Assembly (NCBI RefSeq): GCF_000763905.1
Contig: NZ_JRKN01000001.1
Span: 124,001-188,000, forward strand
DNA length: 64,000 nt
Source of the DNA: Paracoccus halophilus
GTDB taxonomy: Bacteria; Pseudomonadota; Alphaproteobacteria; Rhodobacterales; Rhodobacteraceae
Direction of reading: 5' to 3'
The position numbers and the translations under genes were made by a program. Positions 31,667 through 39,169 of the stretch are shown here, in pieces. The notes beneath the pieces were generated by a model that saw nothing but the letters and a program-made list of their open reading frames with translations, searched no databases and was not told the origin of the DNA. The first letter of the stretch is position 1; each line of letters begins with the position of its first letter.

Positions 31667-32587
31667 ATGATCAAGGTATTCGGCCACAAGTCTCCCGACA
31701 CCGATTCGACCGGCTCGCCCATCATCTGGGCCTGGTATCTTTCGGAAATGCGCAAGCAGCCCGCCGTCGCCGTGCTGCAGGGCGAACCCAATACCGAGGC
31801 CGCCTGGATGCTGGCGAAATGGGACCTGCCCATGCCCGGGATCATCGCCGATGTCGCGGCGGGCGAGCAATGCGTGATCGTGGACACCAACAACCCCGCC
31901 GAACTGCCCGATTCGATCAACGAGGCCGATGTGATCGAGATCATCGACCACCACATGCTGGCCGGCGGCATCAAGACCCGGACGCCGATCAATATCACCG
32001 TGCGGCCGCTGGCCTGCACCGCCACCATCATGCACGACCTGATCGGCGACGAGGATCTGGCCCGCGCGCCGCGCGGCATCAAGGGCGCGATGCTGACCTG
32101 CATCCTCTCGGACACGCTGGAATTCCGCAGCCCGACCACCACGCCGCATGACCGCTTCGTCGCCGAGAAGCTGGCCAGCGAACTGGGCGTCTCGATCCCC
32201 GATTACGCCGCCGAGATGTTCGCCGCCAAATCCGATGTCAGCGCCTTTGGCGAGGCGGAGCTGCTGCGCATGGACAGCAAGGAATATGAGCTGGGCGGCA
32301 AGCAGCTGCGGATCTCGGTTCTGGAAACCACCGCGCCGCAGGTGCTTCTGGACCGCAAGGACGCGCTGATCGCCGCCATGCCCGGCGTCGCCGCCGCCGA
32401 TGGCGCCGATCAGGTGCTGCTCTTCGTCATCGACATCCTGAAAGAAGAGGCGACGCTGCTGGTGCCCAACGATTTCGTGCGCCAGATCGCCGAGAAAAGC
32501 TTTGGCGCCACGGTCGCGGGCGACTCGGTCGTGCTGCCCGGCGTGATGTCGCGCAAGAAGCAGATCATCCCGGCCCTGTCCGTTTGA
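31667..32587 (+). CDS. ppaC: Manganese-dependent inorganic pyrophosphatase
   Basis: 306-residue family II pyrophosphatase of the DHH superfamily, hydrolysing PPi made by biosynthesis. The metal-site motifs are GHKSPDTDS near residue 6, IVDTNNPAELP and the DHH in IIDHHMLAGG. The C-terminal DHHA2 domain ends with SRKKQIIPAL, where the Lys binds substrate. It has its own promoter and a tight link to the following HAD gene (10 bases). Confidence 0.95.
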   Translation: MIKVFGHKSPDTDSTGSPIIWAWYLSEMRKQPAVAVLQGEPNTEAAWMLAKWDLPMPGIIADVAAGEQCVIVDTNNPAELPDSINEADVIEIIDHHMLAGGIKTRTPINITVRPLACTATIMHDLIGDEDLARAPRGIKGAMLTCILSDTLEFRSPTTTPHDRFVAEKLASELGVSIPDYAAEMFAAKSDVSAFGEAELLRMDSKEYELGGKQLRISVLETTAPQVLLDRKDALIAAMPGVAAADGADQVLLFVIDILKEEATLLVPNDFVRQIAEKSFGATVAGDSVVLPGVMSRKKQIIPALSV

Positions 32588-32597
32588 GGAATGTCCC

Positions 32598-33467
32598 ATG
32601 ACGCAGATCATCCAATCGCTGGCCGAGATCGCGGCCGATTACGACGTGCTGTTCTGCGATCTGTGGGGCTGCCTGCATAACGGCGTCGAACCCTATCCGG
32701 CCGCCGTCTCGGCCTTGCAGAACTTTCGCCGGCAGGGCGGGCGCGTGGTGCTGATGACCAATGCGCCGCGTCCGGGAAAATACGTTCAGGAACAGCTCGA
32801 CCGCATGTGTGTGCCGCGCGATTCCTATGACCTGATCGTCAGCTCGGGCGACGCGGCGCAGGATGCGATGTTCGCCGGCGCCGTGGGGCGCAAGGTCTGG
32901 GCCATTTTCCAGCCCAAGGACGAAGGGTTCTTTTCCGATATCCCGGCCGAATGGCAGGACGCCCCGATGATCGAGCGCGTGCCCCTGGACGAGGCCGAGG
33001 GGATCGTCTGCTGCGGCTTGTTCGACGACATGACCGAGGTTCCCGACGATTACCGCGCCCGGCTGACGATCGCGCGCGACCGCGGCCTGCCGCTGCTTTG
33101 CGCCAATCCGGACGTGGTCGTGGATCTGGGCGAAACGCGCCTCTATTGCGCCGGCGCGCTGGCCGAGCTTTATACCGATCTGGGCGGCCAGTCGCTGTAT
33201 TTCGGCAAGCCGCACCCGCCGATCTACGAGATGGCCCGGCGCCGGCTGGGCCTGGGCAAGGACATGCGCTACCTTGCCATCGGCGACGGGATCGCCACCG
33301 ATGTCCCGGGCGCCGTGGCCGAGGGGATCGACGCGCTCTTCGTGACCGGCGGGCTGGCATTCGACCAGTTCGGCCCGGATGTCGAAAACCCCGATCCCGC
33401 GATGCTGGACGAATGGCTGGCCACGCGTTCCGAAAATCCGCGCTACAGCATGGGCCGGCTGCGCTGA
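32598..33467 (+). CDS. HAD-superfamily (class IIA) phosphatase, TIGR01459 type
   Basis: 289-residue HAD phosphatase with the nucleophile motif DVLFCDLWGCLHNG, the second motif VVLMTNAPRP and the late motif YLAIGDGIATDVPGA. The C2 cap and length fit the TIGR01459 group common in alphaproteobacteria. The substrate is unknown; p-nitrophenyl phosphatase or NagD-like activity is a guess. It follows ppaC and precedes ribF. Confidence 0.88.
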   Translation: MTQIIQSLAEIAADYDVLFCDLWGCLHNGVEPYPAAVSALQNFRRQGGRVVLMTNAPRPGKYVQEQLDRMCVPRDSYDLIVSSGDAAQDAMFAGAVGRKVWAIFQPKDEGFFSDIPAEWQDAPMIERVPLDEAEGIVCCGLFDDMTEVPDDYRARLTIARDRGLPLLCANPDVVVDLGETRLYCAGALAELYTDLGGQSLYFGKPHPPIYEMARRRLGLGKDMRYLAIGDGIATDVPGAVAEGIDALFVTGGLAFDQFGPDVENPDPAMLDEWLATRSENPRYSMGRLR

Positions 33468-33595
33468 GAAGGGCGGCGGGCGGGCCGGTCTCGGCGCTTG
33501 CAACCCGCGCGGCTGTCGGCGATATGGACCATCTGAAATGGCGTCTATGCCGCGAACGTGACTGACCGGGCCGGGATCGGCCCACGGGGGGGCGA

Positions 33596-34525
33596 TTGCG
33601 AATCCATCACGACTGGAGAGGCCTGCCGATCGAGGCCCGCGGGGCGAGCGTCGCCATGGGTAATTTCGACGGGGTGCATCTGGGTCATCGCTCGGTGATC
33701 GATACCGCGCGCGCGGCGGCCCAGGCGCCGCTGGGCGTGATCACGTTCGAGCCGCATCCGCGCGAGTTTCTGGCCCCGGACGCGCCGCCATTCCGCCTGA
33801 TGAATGCCGAATCGCGCGCCAACCGGCTGGCGCGGCTGGGCGTGGATCACCTGTATGAACTGCCCTTTGACGCGGTGCTGTCGGGCTTTGCGCCGCAGGA
33901 TTTCGCGCGCGAGGTGCTGGTCGAGGGCCTCGGGATCCGCCATGTCACGGTGGGGGCGGATTTCTGTTTCGGCCGCCAGCGTTCGGGCGATGCCGGCACC
34001 CTGACCGAACTGGGGCGGGAACTGGGATTCGGCGTCACCATCGCGCCGCTGATCGGCGACGGCGAGGTGCAATACAGCTCGACCGCCATTCGCAAGGCGC
34101 TGGCCGAGGGGCGCTGCCGCGACGCCGAGCGCATGCTGGGCCATTGGCACCGGATCGACGGCGAGGTGCTGCATGGCGACAAGCGCGGGCGGGACCTGGG
34201 CTTTCCGACCGCGAACATGGCCGTGGACAGGCTGCACCTGCCTGCCTTCGGCATCTATGCGGTATTGGTGGACGTGCTGACCGGACCCGAACGCGGCAGC
34301 TATCGCGGCGTGGCCAGCCTGGGCGTGCGGCCGATGTTCGGGGCCGGGCGTCCCAATCTGGAAGCCCATATCTTCGATTTTTCCGGCGATCTTTACGGTC
34401 AGCACCTGTCGGTCGCGCTGGTCGAATATCTGCGCCCCGAGGCGAAGTTCGACAGCCTGCAGGCGCTGACCGAACAGATGGGCCGCGACAGCGCCCGCGC
34501 GCGCGACATTCTTCAGGGCAATTGA
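33596..34525 (+). CDS. ribF: Riboflavin kinase / FAD synthetase RibF
   Basis: 309-residue bifunctional enzyme making FMN and then FAD. The N-terminal nucleotidyltransferase domain has AMGNFDGVHLGHRSV and the QYSSTAIRKALAEG segment. The C-terminal kinase domain has GRDLGFPTANM and ASLGVRPMFG. The start is a TTG at 33596 with only a G-rich, closely spaced upstream sequence, so the exact start is less certain. The stop overlaps the next gene (TGATG). Confidence 0.94.
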   Translation: MRIHHDWRGLPIEARGASVAMGNFDGVHLGHRSVIDTARAAAQAPLGVITFEPHPREFLAPDAPPFRLMNAESRANRLARLGVDHLYELPFDAVLSGFAPQDFAREVLVEGLGIRHVTVGADFCFGRQRSGDAGTLTELGRELGFGVTIAPLIGDGEVQYSSTAIRKALAEGRCRDAERMLGHWHRIDGEVLHGDKRGRDLGFPTANMAVDRLHLPAFGIYAVLVDVLTGPERGSYRGVASLGVRPMFGAGRPNLEAHIFDFSGDLYGQHLSVALVEYLRPEAKFDSLQALTEQMGRDSARARDILQGN

Positions 34526-34965
34526 TGCGCGAGAAATTCTGGGAACTGCCACTGGACCGCCTTGATCCGCAGGAATGGGAGGCGCTTTGCGACGAATGCG
34601 GCAAATGCTGCCTGAACAAGCTGGAATACGAGGATACGGGCGAGCTGGCCTTTACCCGGGTCGCCTGCAAGCTTCTGGATTGCGAAAGCTGCCGGTGCTC
34701 CAGCTATCACAATCGCCATGATTTCGTCCCGGAATGCGTGGTTCTGACGCCGCGCAAGCTCAAGCAGATCGCATGGTGGCTGCCGGCGACCTGCGCCTAT
34801 CGGTTGCGCAGCGAGGGCAAGCCGCTTTACGACTGGCATTACCTGATCTCCGGCGATCGCGAATCGGTCCATCGGGCGGGAATGTCGGTGCGTGGCTGGG
34901 TGGTCAGCGAAGCGCGCGTGCCCGAGGATGACTGGGAGGATTACATCATCGAGGACCTGTCATGA
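34525..34965 (+). CDS. YcgN-like cysteine-cluster protein (UPF0260)
   Basis: 146-residue protein with a cysteine cluster: CDECGKCC near residues 22-29, then VACKLLDCESCRCSSY and FVPEC. These can bind zinc or an iron-sulfur centre. Members of this UPF0260/YcgN family are widespread and uncharacterised. It is translated by one-base overlap with ribF and by ATGA overlap with the following aldolase. Confidence 0.88.
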   Translation: MREKFWELPLDRLDPQEWEALCDECGKCCLNKLEYEDTGELAFTRVACKLLDCESCRCSSYHNRHDFVPECVVLTPRKLKQIAWWLPATCAYRLRSEGKPLYDWHYLISGDRESVHRAGMSVRGWVVSEARVPEDDWEDYIIEDLS

Positions 34966-36005
34966 ATTTCGCTTCGGACAATGCCGGCGGCGTCCATCCG
35001 CGGATTCTCGCGGCGCTCGGGGCGGCGAATGCGGGCCATGTTCCGGCCTATGGCGGCGACCGGATCACCCGCGCCGCGCAGGACCGCCTGCGCGAGACTT
35101 TCGATGCGCCCGATGCGGCGGTGCATTTCGTGGCCTCGGGCACCGCGGCCAATGCGCTGGCCCTGTCGCTTGCCGCGCCGGGCTGGGGCAAGATCTTCTG
35201 CCATGCCGACGCCCATATCCACACCAGCGAGAGCGGCGCCCCGGAATTCCTGACCGGCGGCGCCAAACTGGTCCCGATCCCCGGCGCCGGCGGCAGGATC
35301 GCACCCGAGGATCTGATCGCGGCGCTGGAAGCCAATGGCCGCGATTCCGTCCATGCCGGGCGGAACGTGGCGCTGTCGCTGACCAATGCCACCGAATGGG
35401 GCACGGTCTATGACCTGGATGAACTGGCCGCGCTGACCGCCATCGCCCGCGATCACGGGCTGATCTGCCATATGGACGGGGCGCGCTTTGCCAATGCGCT
35501 GGCCGCGCTGGATGTCGCGCCCGCCGACCTGACCCATGGCGCCGGCATCGACATCCTGTCCCTCGGCGCGACCAAGAACGGCTGCATGGGGGTCGAGGCG
35601 GTGATGATCTTCGATCCCGCGCTGGCCGAGGATTTCGAGTTCCGGCGCAAGCGCGCCGGGGCGCTTGTCTCCAAGCACCGGTATCTGTCGGCGCAGATGC
35701 TGGCCTGGCTCGAAGGCGACCTGTGGCTGCAGATGGCGGCGCATGCCAATGCCATGGCGCATGATCTGGCCCTGGGGCTGTCGCGCCTGCCGCATGTGCG
35801 CATCGACCAGCGCGTGCAGACGAACGCGGTTTTCGCGACCATCCCGCATGACTTGCATGTCCGGGCGCAGGCGGCGGGGATCGTCTATCATCCCTGGCCC
35901 CACAGCCAGCGGCTGGACGAGGGCGAGCCGGTCTCGATCCGCATGGTCTGCGGCTGGGATACCACGCCCGAGGATGTCGGCGCGACGCTGGAGGCGCTGG
36001 CCTGA
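34962..36005 (+). CDS. ltaE: Low-specificity L-threonine aldolase
   Basis: 347-residue PLP enzyme cleaving threonine or allo-threonine to glycine and acetaldehyde. The PLP lysine is Lys205 in LSLGATKNGCMG, and the conserved FASDNAGGVHP start, VPAYGGD and HMDGARFANA are present. Length is normal. It is the last ordinary gene before the tRNA-linked element. Confidence 0.92.
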   Translation: MNFASDNAGGVHPRILAALGAANAGHVPAYGGDRITRAAQDRLRETFDAPDAAVHFVASGTAANALALSLAAPGWGKIFCHADAHIHTSESGAPEFLTGGAKLVPIPGAGGRIAPEDLIAALEANGRDSVHAGRNVALSLTNATEWGTVYDLDELAALTAIARDHGLICHMDGARFANALAALDVAPADLTHGAGIDILSLGATKNGCMGVEAVMIFDPALAEDFEFRRKRAGALVSKHRYLSAQMLAWLEGDLWLQMAAHANAMAHDLALGLSRLPHVRIDQRVQTNAVFATIPHDLHVRAQAAGIVYHPWPHSQRLDEGEPVSIRMVCGWDTTPEDVGATLEALA

Positions 36006-36100
36006 GGGCTGCGGTATCCGTTCCTGCCGGTTCCGCCGATGTTACGCGTCTCCGGCCCGATGCGCAGGAAGAAGGGGCAGATCGTCCCGGAAGCCGGCAC

Positions 36101-36238
36101 GAATTCACGCCGGGGATCACCGGGTTTCCACCTGAATCCGCGCCTGACGATGGTTGCGCGGATCGCTTAGGGAACGCGGCACCAAGCCCGAAAGCTGCCC
36201 GTTCCGGCCAGTTCGATCTGGTTCACGACACATCCGGC
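36101..36238 (-). pseudogene. 5' remnant of a second tyrosine integrase
   Basis: Read on the minus strand this matches codons 2 to about 45 of the intact integrase at 39170-40588. The residues GCVVNQIELAGTGSFRA then WCRVP line up with GLVLKHIEQTKSGSFQY then RRRVP. The start codon position reads GCC, the Lys codon after RVP has become TAA, and the match fades after GGTGATCCCCGGCGTGA. It is a decayed fragment, not a gene. The bases between it and the 18-bp att copy also match the corresponding stretch upstream of the intact integrase. Confidence 0.85.
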
Positions 36239-36302
36239 CTGTGCCCCGGATTGCACCGGCATGGAGTGCAACCTGAGAGAATAAAGGCTGTGCCAGGTGC
36301 AT

Positions 36303-36320
36303 AATGGAGCGGGTGATGGG
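36303..36320 (+). repeat. Left attachment-site repeat (attL)
   Basis: AATGGAGCGGGTGATGGG, identical to 40674-40691, where it includes the 3' end of the tRNA-Gly gene. The similarity extends leftwards to 36280 with three mismatches in 41 bases. It marks the distal boundary of the integrated element. Confidence 0.9.
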
Positions 36321-36661
36321 CAGCGTTTCAGAAAAATCGAACCCTGCGCACAAAGCTTTTCCACCTATTATCAATGCCTTGACTCGGACGTTCCTTCCAG
36401 TCGCGTCCCTATGTGTGCTTGGTGTGGTTCAGTTGTGTGCCCAGCATGGGGCAAGCTGTAGCGCGTGGCAAGAGGGGCAGAAATTTGCCGGAAAAATCCG
36501 AGGCCCCGAACTCGACAGTTGTCGCTCGACGCTCACCCCCCCGTGCCGAGGTCGGATGTCATGTGCAGGTAGGAAGCAAGCGGATGGGGGACCACTAAGC
36601 GGCTGACCGCGCTGTCAATCCCCTCTTTCCCTGCTGGGATGCGCCCGCCTTACCCGCCCTC

Positions 36662-36782
36662 ACTGTCTCACAGGGCAAGGTCTATCGGGGCGTCTCGAAG
36701 CGCCCGGAATACTGTCCCACAAGAATGGTATTGACCTTTCGGGACAGATCGACCTATAATCTTTTAGACTTTGTGAGACAGT
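36662..36782. promoter_or_regulatory. Candidate res site of the resolvase
   Basis: ACTGTCTCACA at 36662-36672 is repeated as a perfect inverse TGTGAGACAGT at 36772-36782 and, with one change, as ACTGTCCCACA at 36711-36721. CTGTCCC (36712-36718) also pairs with GGGACAG (36741-36747). TGTC-initiated 9-10 bp half-sites in inverted pairs next to the gene are the usual res layout of serine resolvases. The promoter lies inside, which would allow autoregulation. Confidence 0.55.
36731..36760 (+). promoter_or_regulatory. Strong promoter of the resolvase gene
   Basis: TTGACC, 18 bases, TATAAT, about 60 bases before the resolvase start codon. A near-consensus housekeeping promoter is unusual in this GC-rich window and fits an acquired gene. 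Confidence 0.8.
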
Positions 36783-36819
36783 TTCAGCGTCACGGGACGC
36801 AGCAGGAGGGAACGGAACA

Positions 36820-37395
36820 ATGCTGGTAGGATATGCACGGACATCGACACTGGACCAGAAGGCCGGGCTTGAGGGACAGGAGCGGGATTTGCTGGGCGCG
36901 GGCTGCGAGCGGCTTTTCATTGAACAGGTGTCCTCCGTGGACGTGGCTGCGCGTGAGGAACTTGCCGAGGCGCTGACCTTCATTCGAGCAGGTGACACGC
37001 TGGTCGTGACCAAGCTGGACCGTCTGGCGCGCTCTGTCGCCCATCTGCTGGAAGTCCTCGACACGCTGACCGGGAAGGGCGCGGCATTGCGCATCCTCAA
37101 CATGGGCGTCGACACCAGCACCCCGACAGGGAAGCTCATGTTGACCGTTCTGGGTGGCGTTGCCGAGTTTGAGCGGGAAATCATGCTTGAACGCCAGCGG
37201 GAAGGGATCGCCAAGGCCAAGGCTGCGGGCAAATACAAGGGCCGCAGGGCGACGGCACGGGCGAAGGCGGGGGACATCGTGAAGCTGCACCGCGAGGGCG
37301 TCGGCGGGACCGAGATAGCCAAGCGGCTGGGGATCGGCAGGGCCAGCGTCTACCGGATACTGGACGAAGTGAAGAAGGAGGAGGACGCAGCGTGA
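36820..37395 (+). CDS. Serine resolvase / site-specific recombinase
   Basis: 191-residue recombinase of the Tn3 resolvase/invertase family. The N-terminal catalytic domain begins MLVGYARTSTLDQKAGLEGQ with the nucleophilic Ser at residue 9. The conserved DTLVVTKLDRLARSV follows near 58, and the long E helix is at FEREIMLERQREGIAKAKAAG. A C-terminal helix-turn-helix (TEIAKRLGIGRASVYRIL) binds DNA. It could resolve element dimers or keep a plasmid form monomeric. Its stop overlaps a possible 30-codon gene. Confidence 0.94.
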   Translation: MLVGYARTSTLDQKAGLEGQERDLLGAGCERLFIEQVSSVDVAAREELAEALTFIRAGDTLVVTKLDRLARSVAHLLEVLDTLTGKGAALRILNMGVDTSTPTGKLMLTVLGGVAEFEREIMLERQREGIAKAKAAGKYKGRRATARAKAGDIVKLHREGVGGTEIAKRLGIGRASVYRILDEVKKEEDAA

Positions 37396-37484
37396 TCGTG
37401 CTTGAAGTGATCTTCTGGGGCATCAACGGGCTGATGGTCGTGGGGGCGCTGTTGTCAATCTGGGGGGCGCTGGGTCCGCACTGA
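37392..37484 (+). CDS. Possible 30-residue membrane peptide
   Basis: A GTG-initiated frame overlapping the resolvase stop (GTGA) and preceded by AAGGAGGAGG eight bases upstream, one of the strongest ribosome binding sites in the window. The product, starting MIVLEVIFWGINGLMVVGAL and ending WGALGPH, is a single hydrophobic helix. No family is recognised. Small-membrane-peptide or toxin-like roles are possible but unsupported, and the purine run also encodes the resolvase C-terminus, so chance is not excluded. Confidence 0.45.
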   Translation: MIVLEVIFWGINGLMVVGALLSIWGALGPH

Positions 37485-37593
37485 CGGCCTTCTGGTCGCG
37501 TCTGGAAGCACCTCGGCGGCTCTATCTGTTTCTGTTCAGGGGCTCCGTGGTCCCCGGCGGTGGACACTCTGCGGGCCTTTGTGAGCGCCCTGA

Positions 37594-38004
37594 CGCGGCA
37601 CCTTCACCTTCCTCGACAAGCACCCCATCCGCACAGTGACCCTTGACGGAACCCCGTGGTTCGTCGTGCGGGACGTGCTGAACGTGCTGGGCATCAAATA
37701 TACCGGGAATGGACTCTCTAACATGGATCAGAACCATGTTTGCGACTTCAAAATCCCCGGCCAGCGCGGTCGCCCGAACAAGTTGGTCAACGAAGCGGGC
37801 CTCTATCGGCTCGTCCTCCGCAGCGACAAGAAGGAGGCCAAGGCGTTCCAAGATTGGGTGACTGGCACGGTCCTGCCCGCGATCCGCAAGGACGGCGCCT
37901 ATGTCATGGGCGAGGAGCGGCTGGCAGCGGGGAATTGCCCCGCAGACCGTCCCGATAAAGGAACCATCCCACGAGCAGGGAAGCCCAGCGCCAAGCGTAG
38001 TTGA
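37594..38004 (+). pseudogene. BRO-N domain (phage antirepressor-like) remnant
   Basis: The frame reads TFTFLDKHPIRTVTLDG, then TPWFVVRDVLNVLGI, then KLVNEAGLYRLVLRSDKKEAKAF and DWVTGTVLPAIRKDGAY. This is the BRO-N domain of phage antirepressors and KilA-N-like regulators. The conserved N-terminal part lies upstream of the only usable start (GTG 37636), after a stop at 37591, and has no start codon. After YVMGEERL the expected continuation is replaced by unrelated residues. It is probably truncated or frameshifted at both ends, although a 122-residue product from the GTG cannot be ruled out. Confidence 0.55.
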
Positions 38005-38096
38005 CAGGAGGCAGTCCCGACAAGAGAACTAATTATTTCAGTGACTTGCGTGGATATCCTTTGTAGGATGCCGCCACTGCAACAAGAGGAAATGAC

Positions 38097-38336
38097 ATGA
38101 CTACCAGCGAAGCCCCCAGCGCCAGCACGGAACAGCTTACAACACAGGCGGCAGTGGATGATCTGACAATGGCGATGGAGTTTCTGGGGACGACGATACG
38201 GCACGTGGTCGCCCCTGTCCCCGACATGGAGGAGGTCTACTGCCATCTGCGTTGGGCGCGGTCCTTGGTTCAGTCGGTAGAGCGCAGCCTTGACCTGCCG
38301 ACCGGACACCTGCCCCCAGAGGACGCGACTGCATAG
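38097..38336 (+). CDS. Hypothetical 79-residue protein of the element
   Basis: MTTSEAPSASTEQLTTQAAV begins a small acidic, probably helical protein (DLTMAMEFLGTTIRHV, EEVYCHLRWARSLVQSVERSLDL). It has a good ribosome binding site (GAGGAAATGAC before ATG). I do not recognise a family. Two perfect hairpins follow within 100 bases of its stop. Confidence 0.6.
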   Translation: MTTSEAPSASTEQLTTQAAVDDLTMAMEFLGTTIRHVVAPVPDMEEVYCHLRWARSLVQSVERSLDLPTGHLPPEDATA

Positions 38337-39169
38337 ACTAGCCACCAAAGCGAAAGAGAGAGGCCCGCAGAAGCCCCGTGTGGCCTCTCCTCCGCCTGAC
38401 ATGGGAATAGCCTAGCGGGCCTGTCAGGCGTCGCTCTACGGGCCGCTGTGAGGCTCTACGGGGGGATGGAAGTGAGAGGGCGAAGACGGGGGATCGGCCC
38501 CTGCGCCGCAAAACTCGGATCAGAACCCCGTCCACAACCCAACCACACCATAGAAGCCCAGAGAAGCCCGCAGGGCGCCATGTCAGGGAATCCTGCACCT
38601 TCCAGCCGCAAACCATAGCTACCCGTGTGTGAGTCTCTACGCGGCTCTATCAGGGAGTGGGGAGTGGGGAGTAGGTAGGTGGGACACCTCAAGGACACTT
38701 TGCTGTCCCTTCCGAGGGGGCAGGAGGCAATTACCCCCCGGTCTTGGAGTGAGGCCCCCCTTTACACTTTACTTTACATGTAGAAGGGAGGTTCCATGTG
38801 CTGTGGTTGGACATGTCCCTGACGTGCCCCACTCCTCACCTCCTCCGACAGACACCCACCCAACAGGACCACGCAAAGCCCATCCTGTGGACATCGGATA
38901 GGTTCGCCCAGTCGCGCCCAGCGACGTTCATGCGGACCACAGGGGACAGTGTGCCGCTTGTACGGGATCACCCCCGACCGGCGCTCACTCCTCAATCCTC
39001 CACCTACCCCCGGCTCTGTGGTCTTCACTCCTCGGGGACGGGGAACGCAGCACCGACCACCATAACACGCAGCCAGTAGGACCACGCATATGCGCGTTTC
39101 TGTGGCCGATAGAGAAGCCTTCACTGGTCGCCCGTCTGGCCCTTCCTCCTCTGGGATGGGATACTCCAC
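38337..39169. other. Hairpin- and repeat-rich apparently non-coding stretch
   Basis: About 830 bases with no credible gene. Two adjacent perfect hairpins stand at 38358-38389 (GAGAGGCC/GGCCTCTC) and 38393-38430 (CGCCTGACA/TGTCAGGCG). Short motifs recur: CTCTACG three times, ACTCCTC several times and its inverse GAGTGGGGAGTGGGGAGTAGG once, and AGGACCACGCA twice. Open frames on both strands look unlike proteins. It could hold a structured RNA, a replication or excision region, or decayed genes. Confidence 0.5.
38358..38430. other. Pair of perfect hairpins
   Basis: Stem one GAGAGGCC (38358-38365) with GGCCTCTC (38382-38389), 16-base loop. Stem two CGCCTGACA (38393-38401) with TGTCAGGCG (38422-38430), 20-base loop. 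They lie just past the 79-codon gene. No T-run follows, so simple termination is not obvious; a structured 3' region or small RNA is possible. Confidence 0.5.

Larger units (their letters stand above)
36321..36819. other. Left arm of the element without a supported gene
   Basis: About 500 bases between attL and the resolvase. A 100-codon frame at 36304-36606 begins inside the att repeat and resembles nothing I know, so it is not called. The right part holds a strong promoter and res-like half-sites. Confidence 0.5.

Noticed and set aside
36304..36606. 100-codon frame beginning in the left att repeat
   Set aside because: It starts inside the tRNA-derived sequence, lacks a ribosome binding site of its own, and the second half is Arg/Cys/Gly-rich and unlike a folded protein.
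38629..38901. 90-codon plus-strand frame in the same stretch
   Set aside because: Pro- and Gly-rich composition, no ribosome binding site, and it overlaps other equally unlikely frames.
38774..39169. 131-codon minus-strand frame abutting the integrase stop
   Set aside because: Starts with GTG without a clear ribosome binding site, covers the repeat-rich stretch, and its apparent internal repeats (CVVLLAACYGG and CVVLLGGCLSE) follow from DNA repeats.
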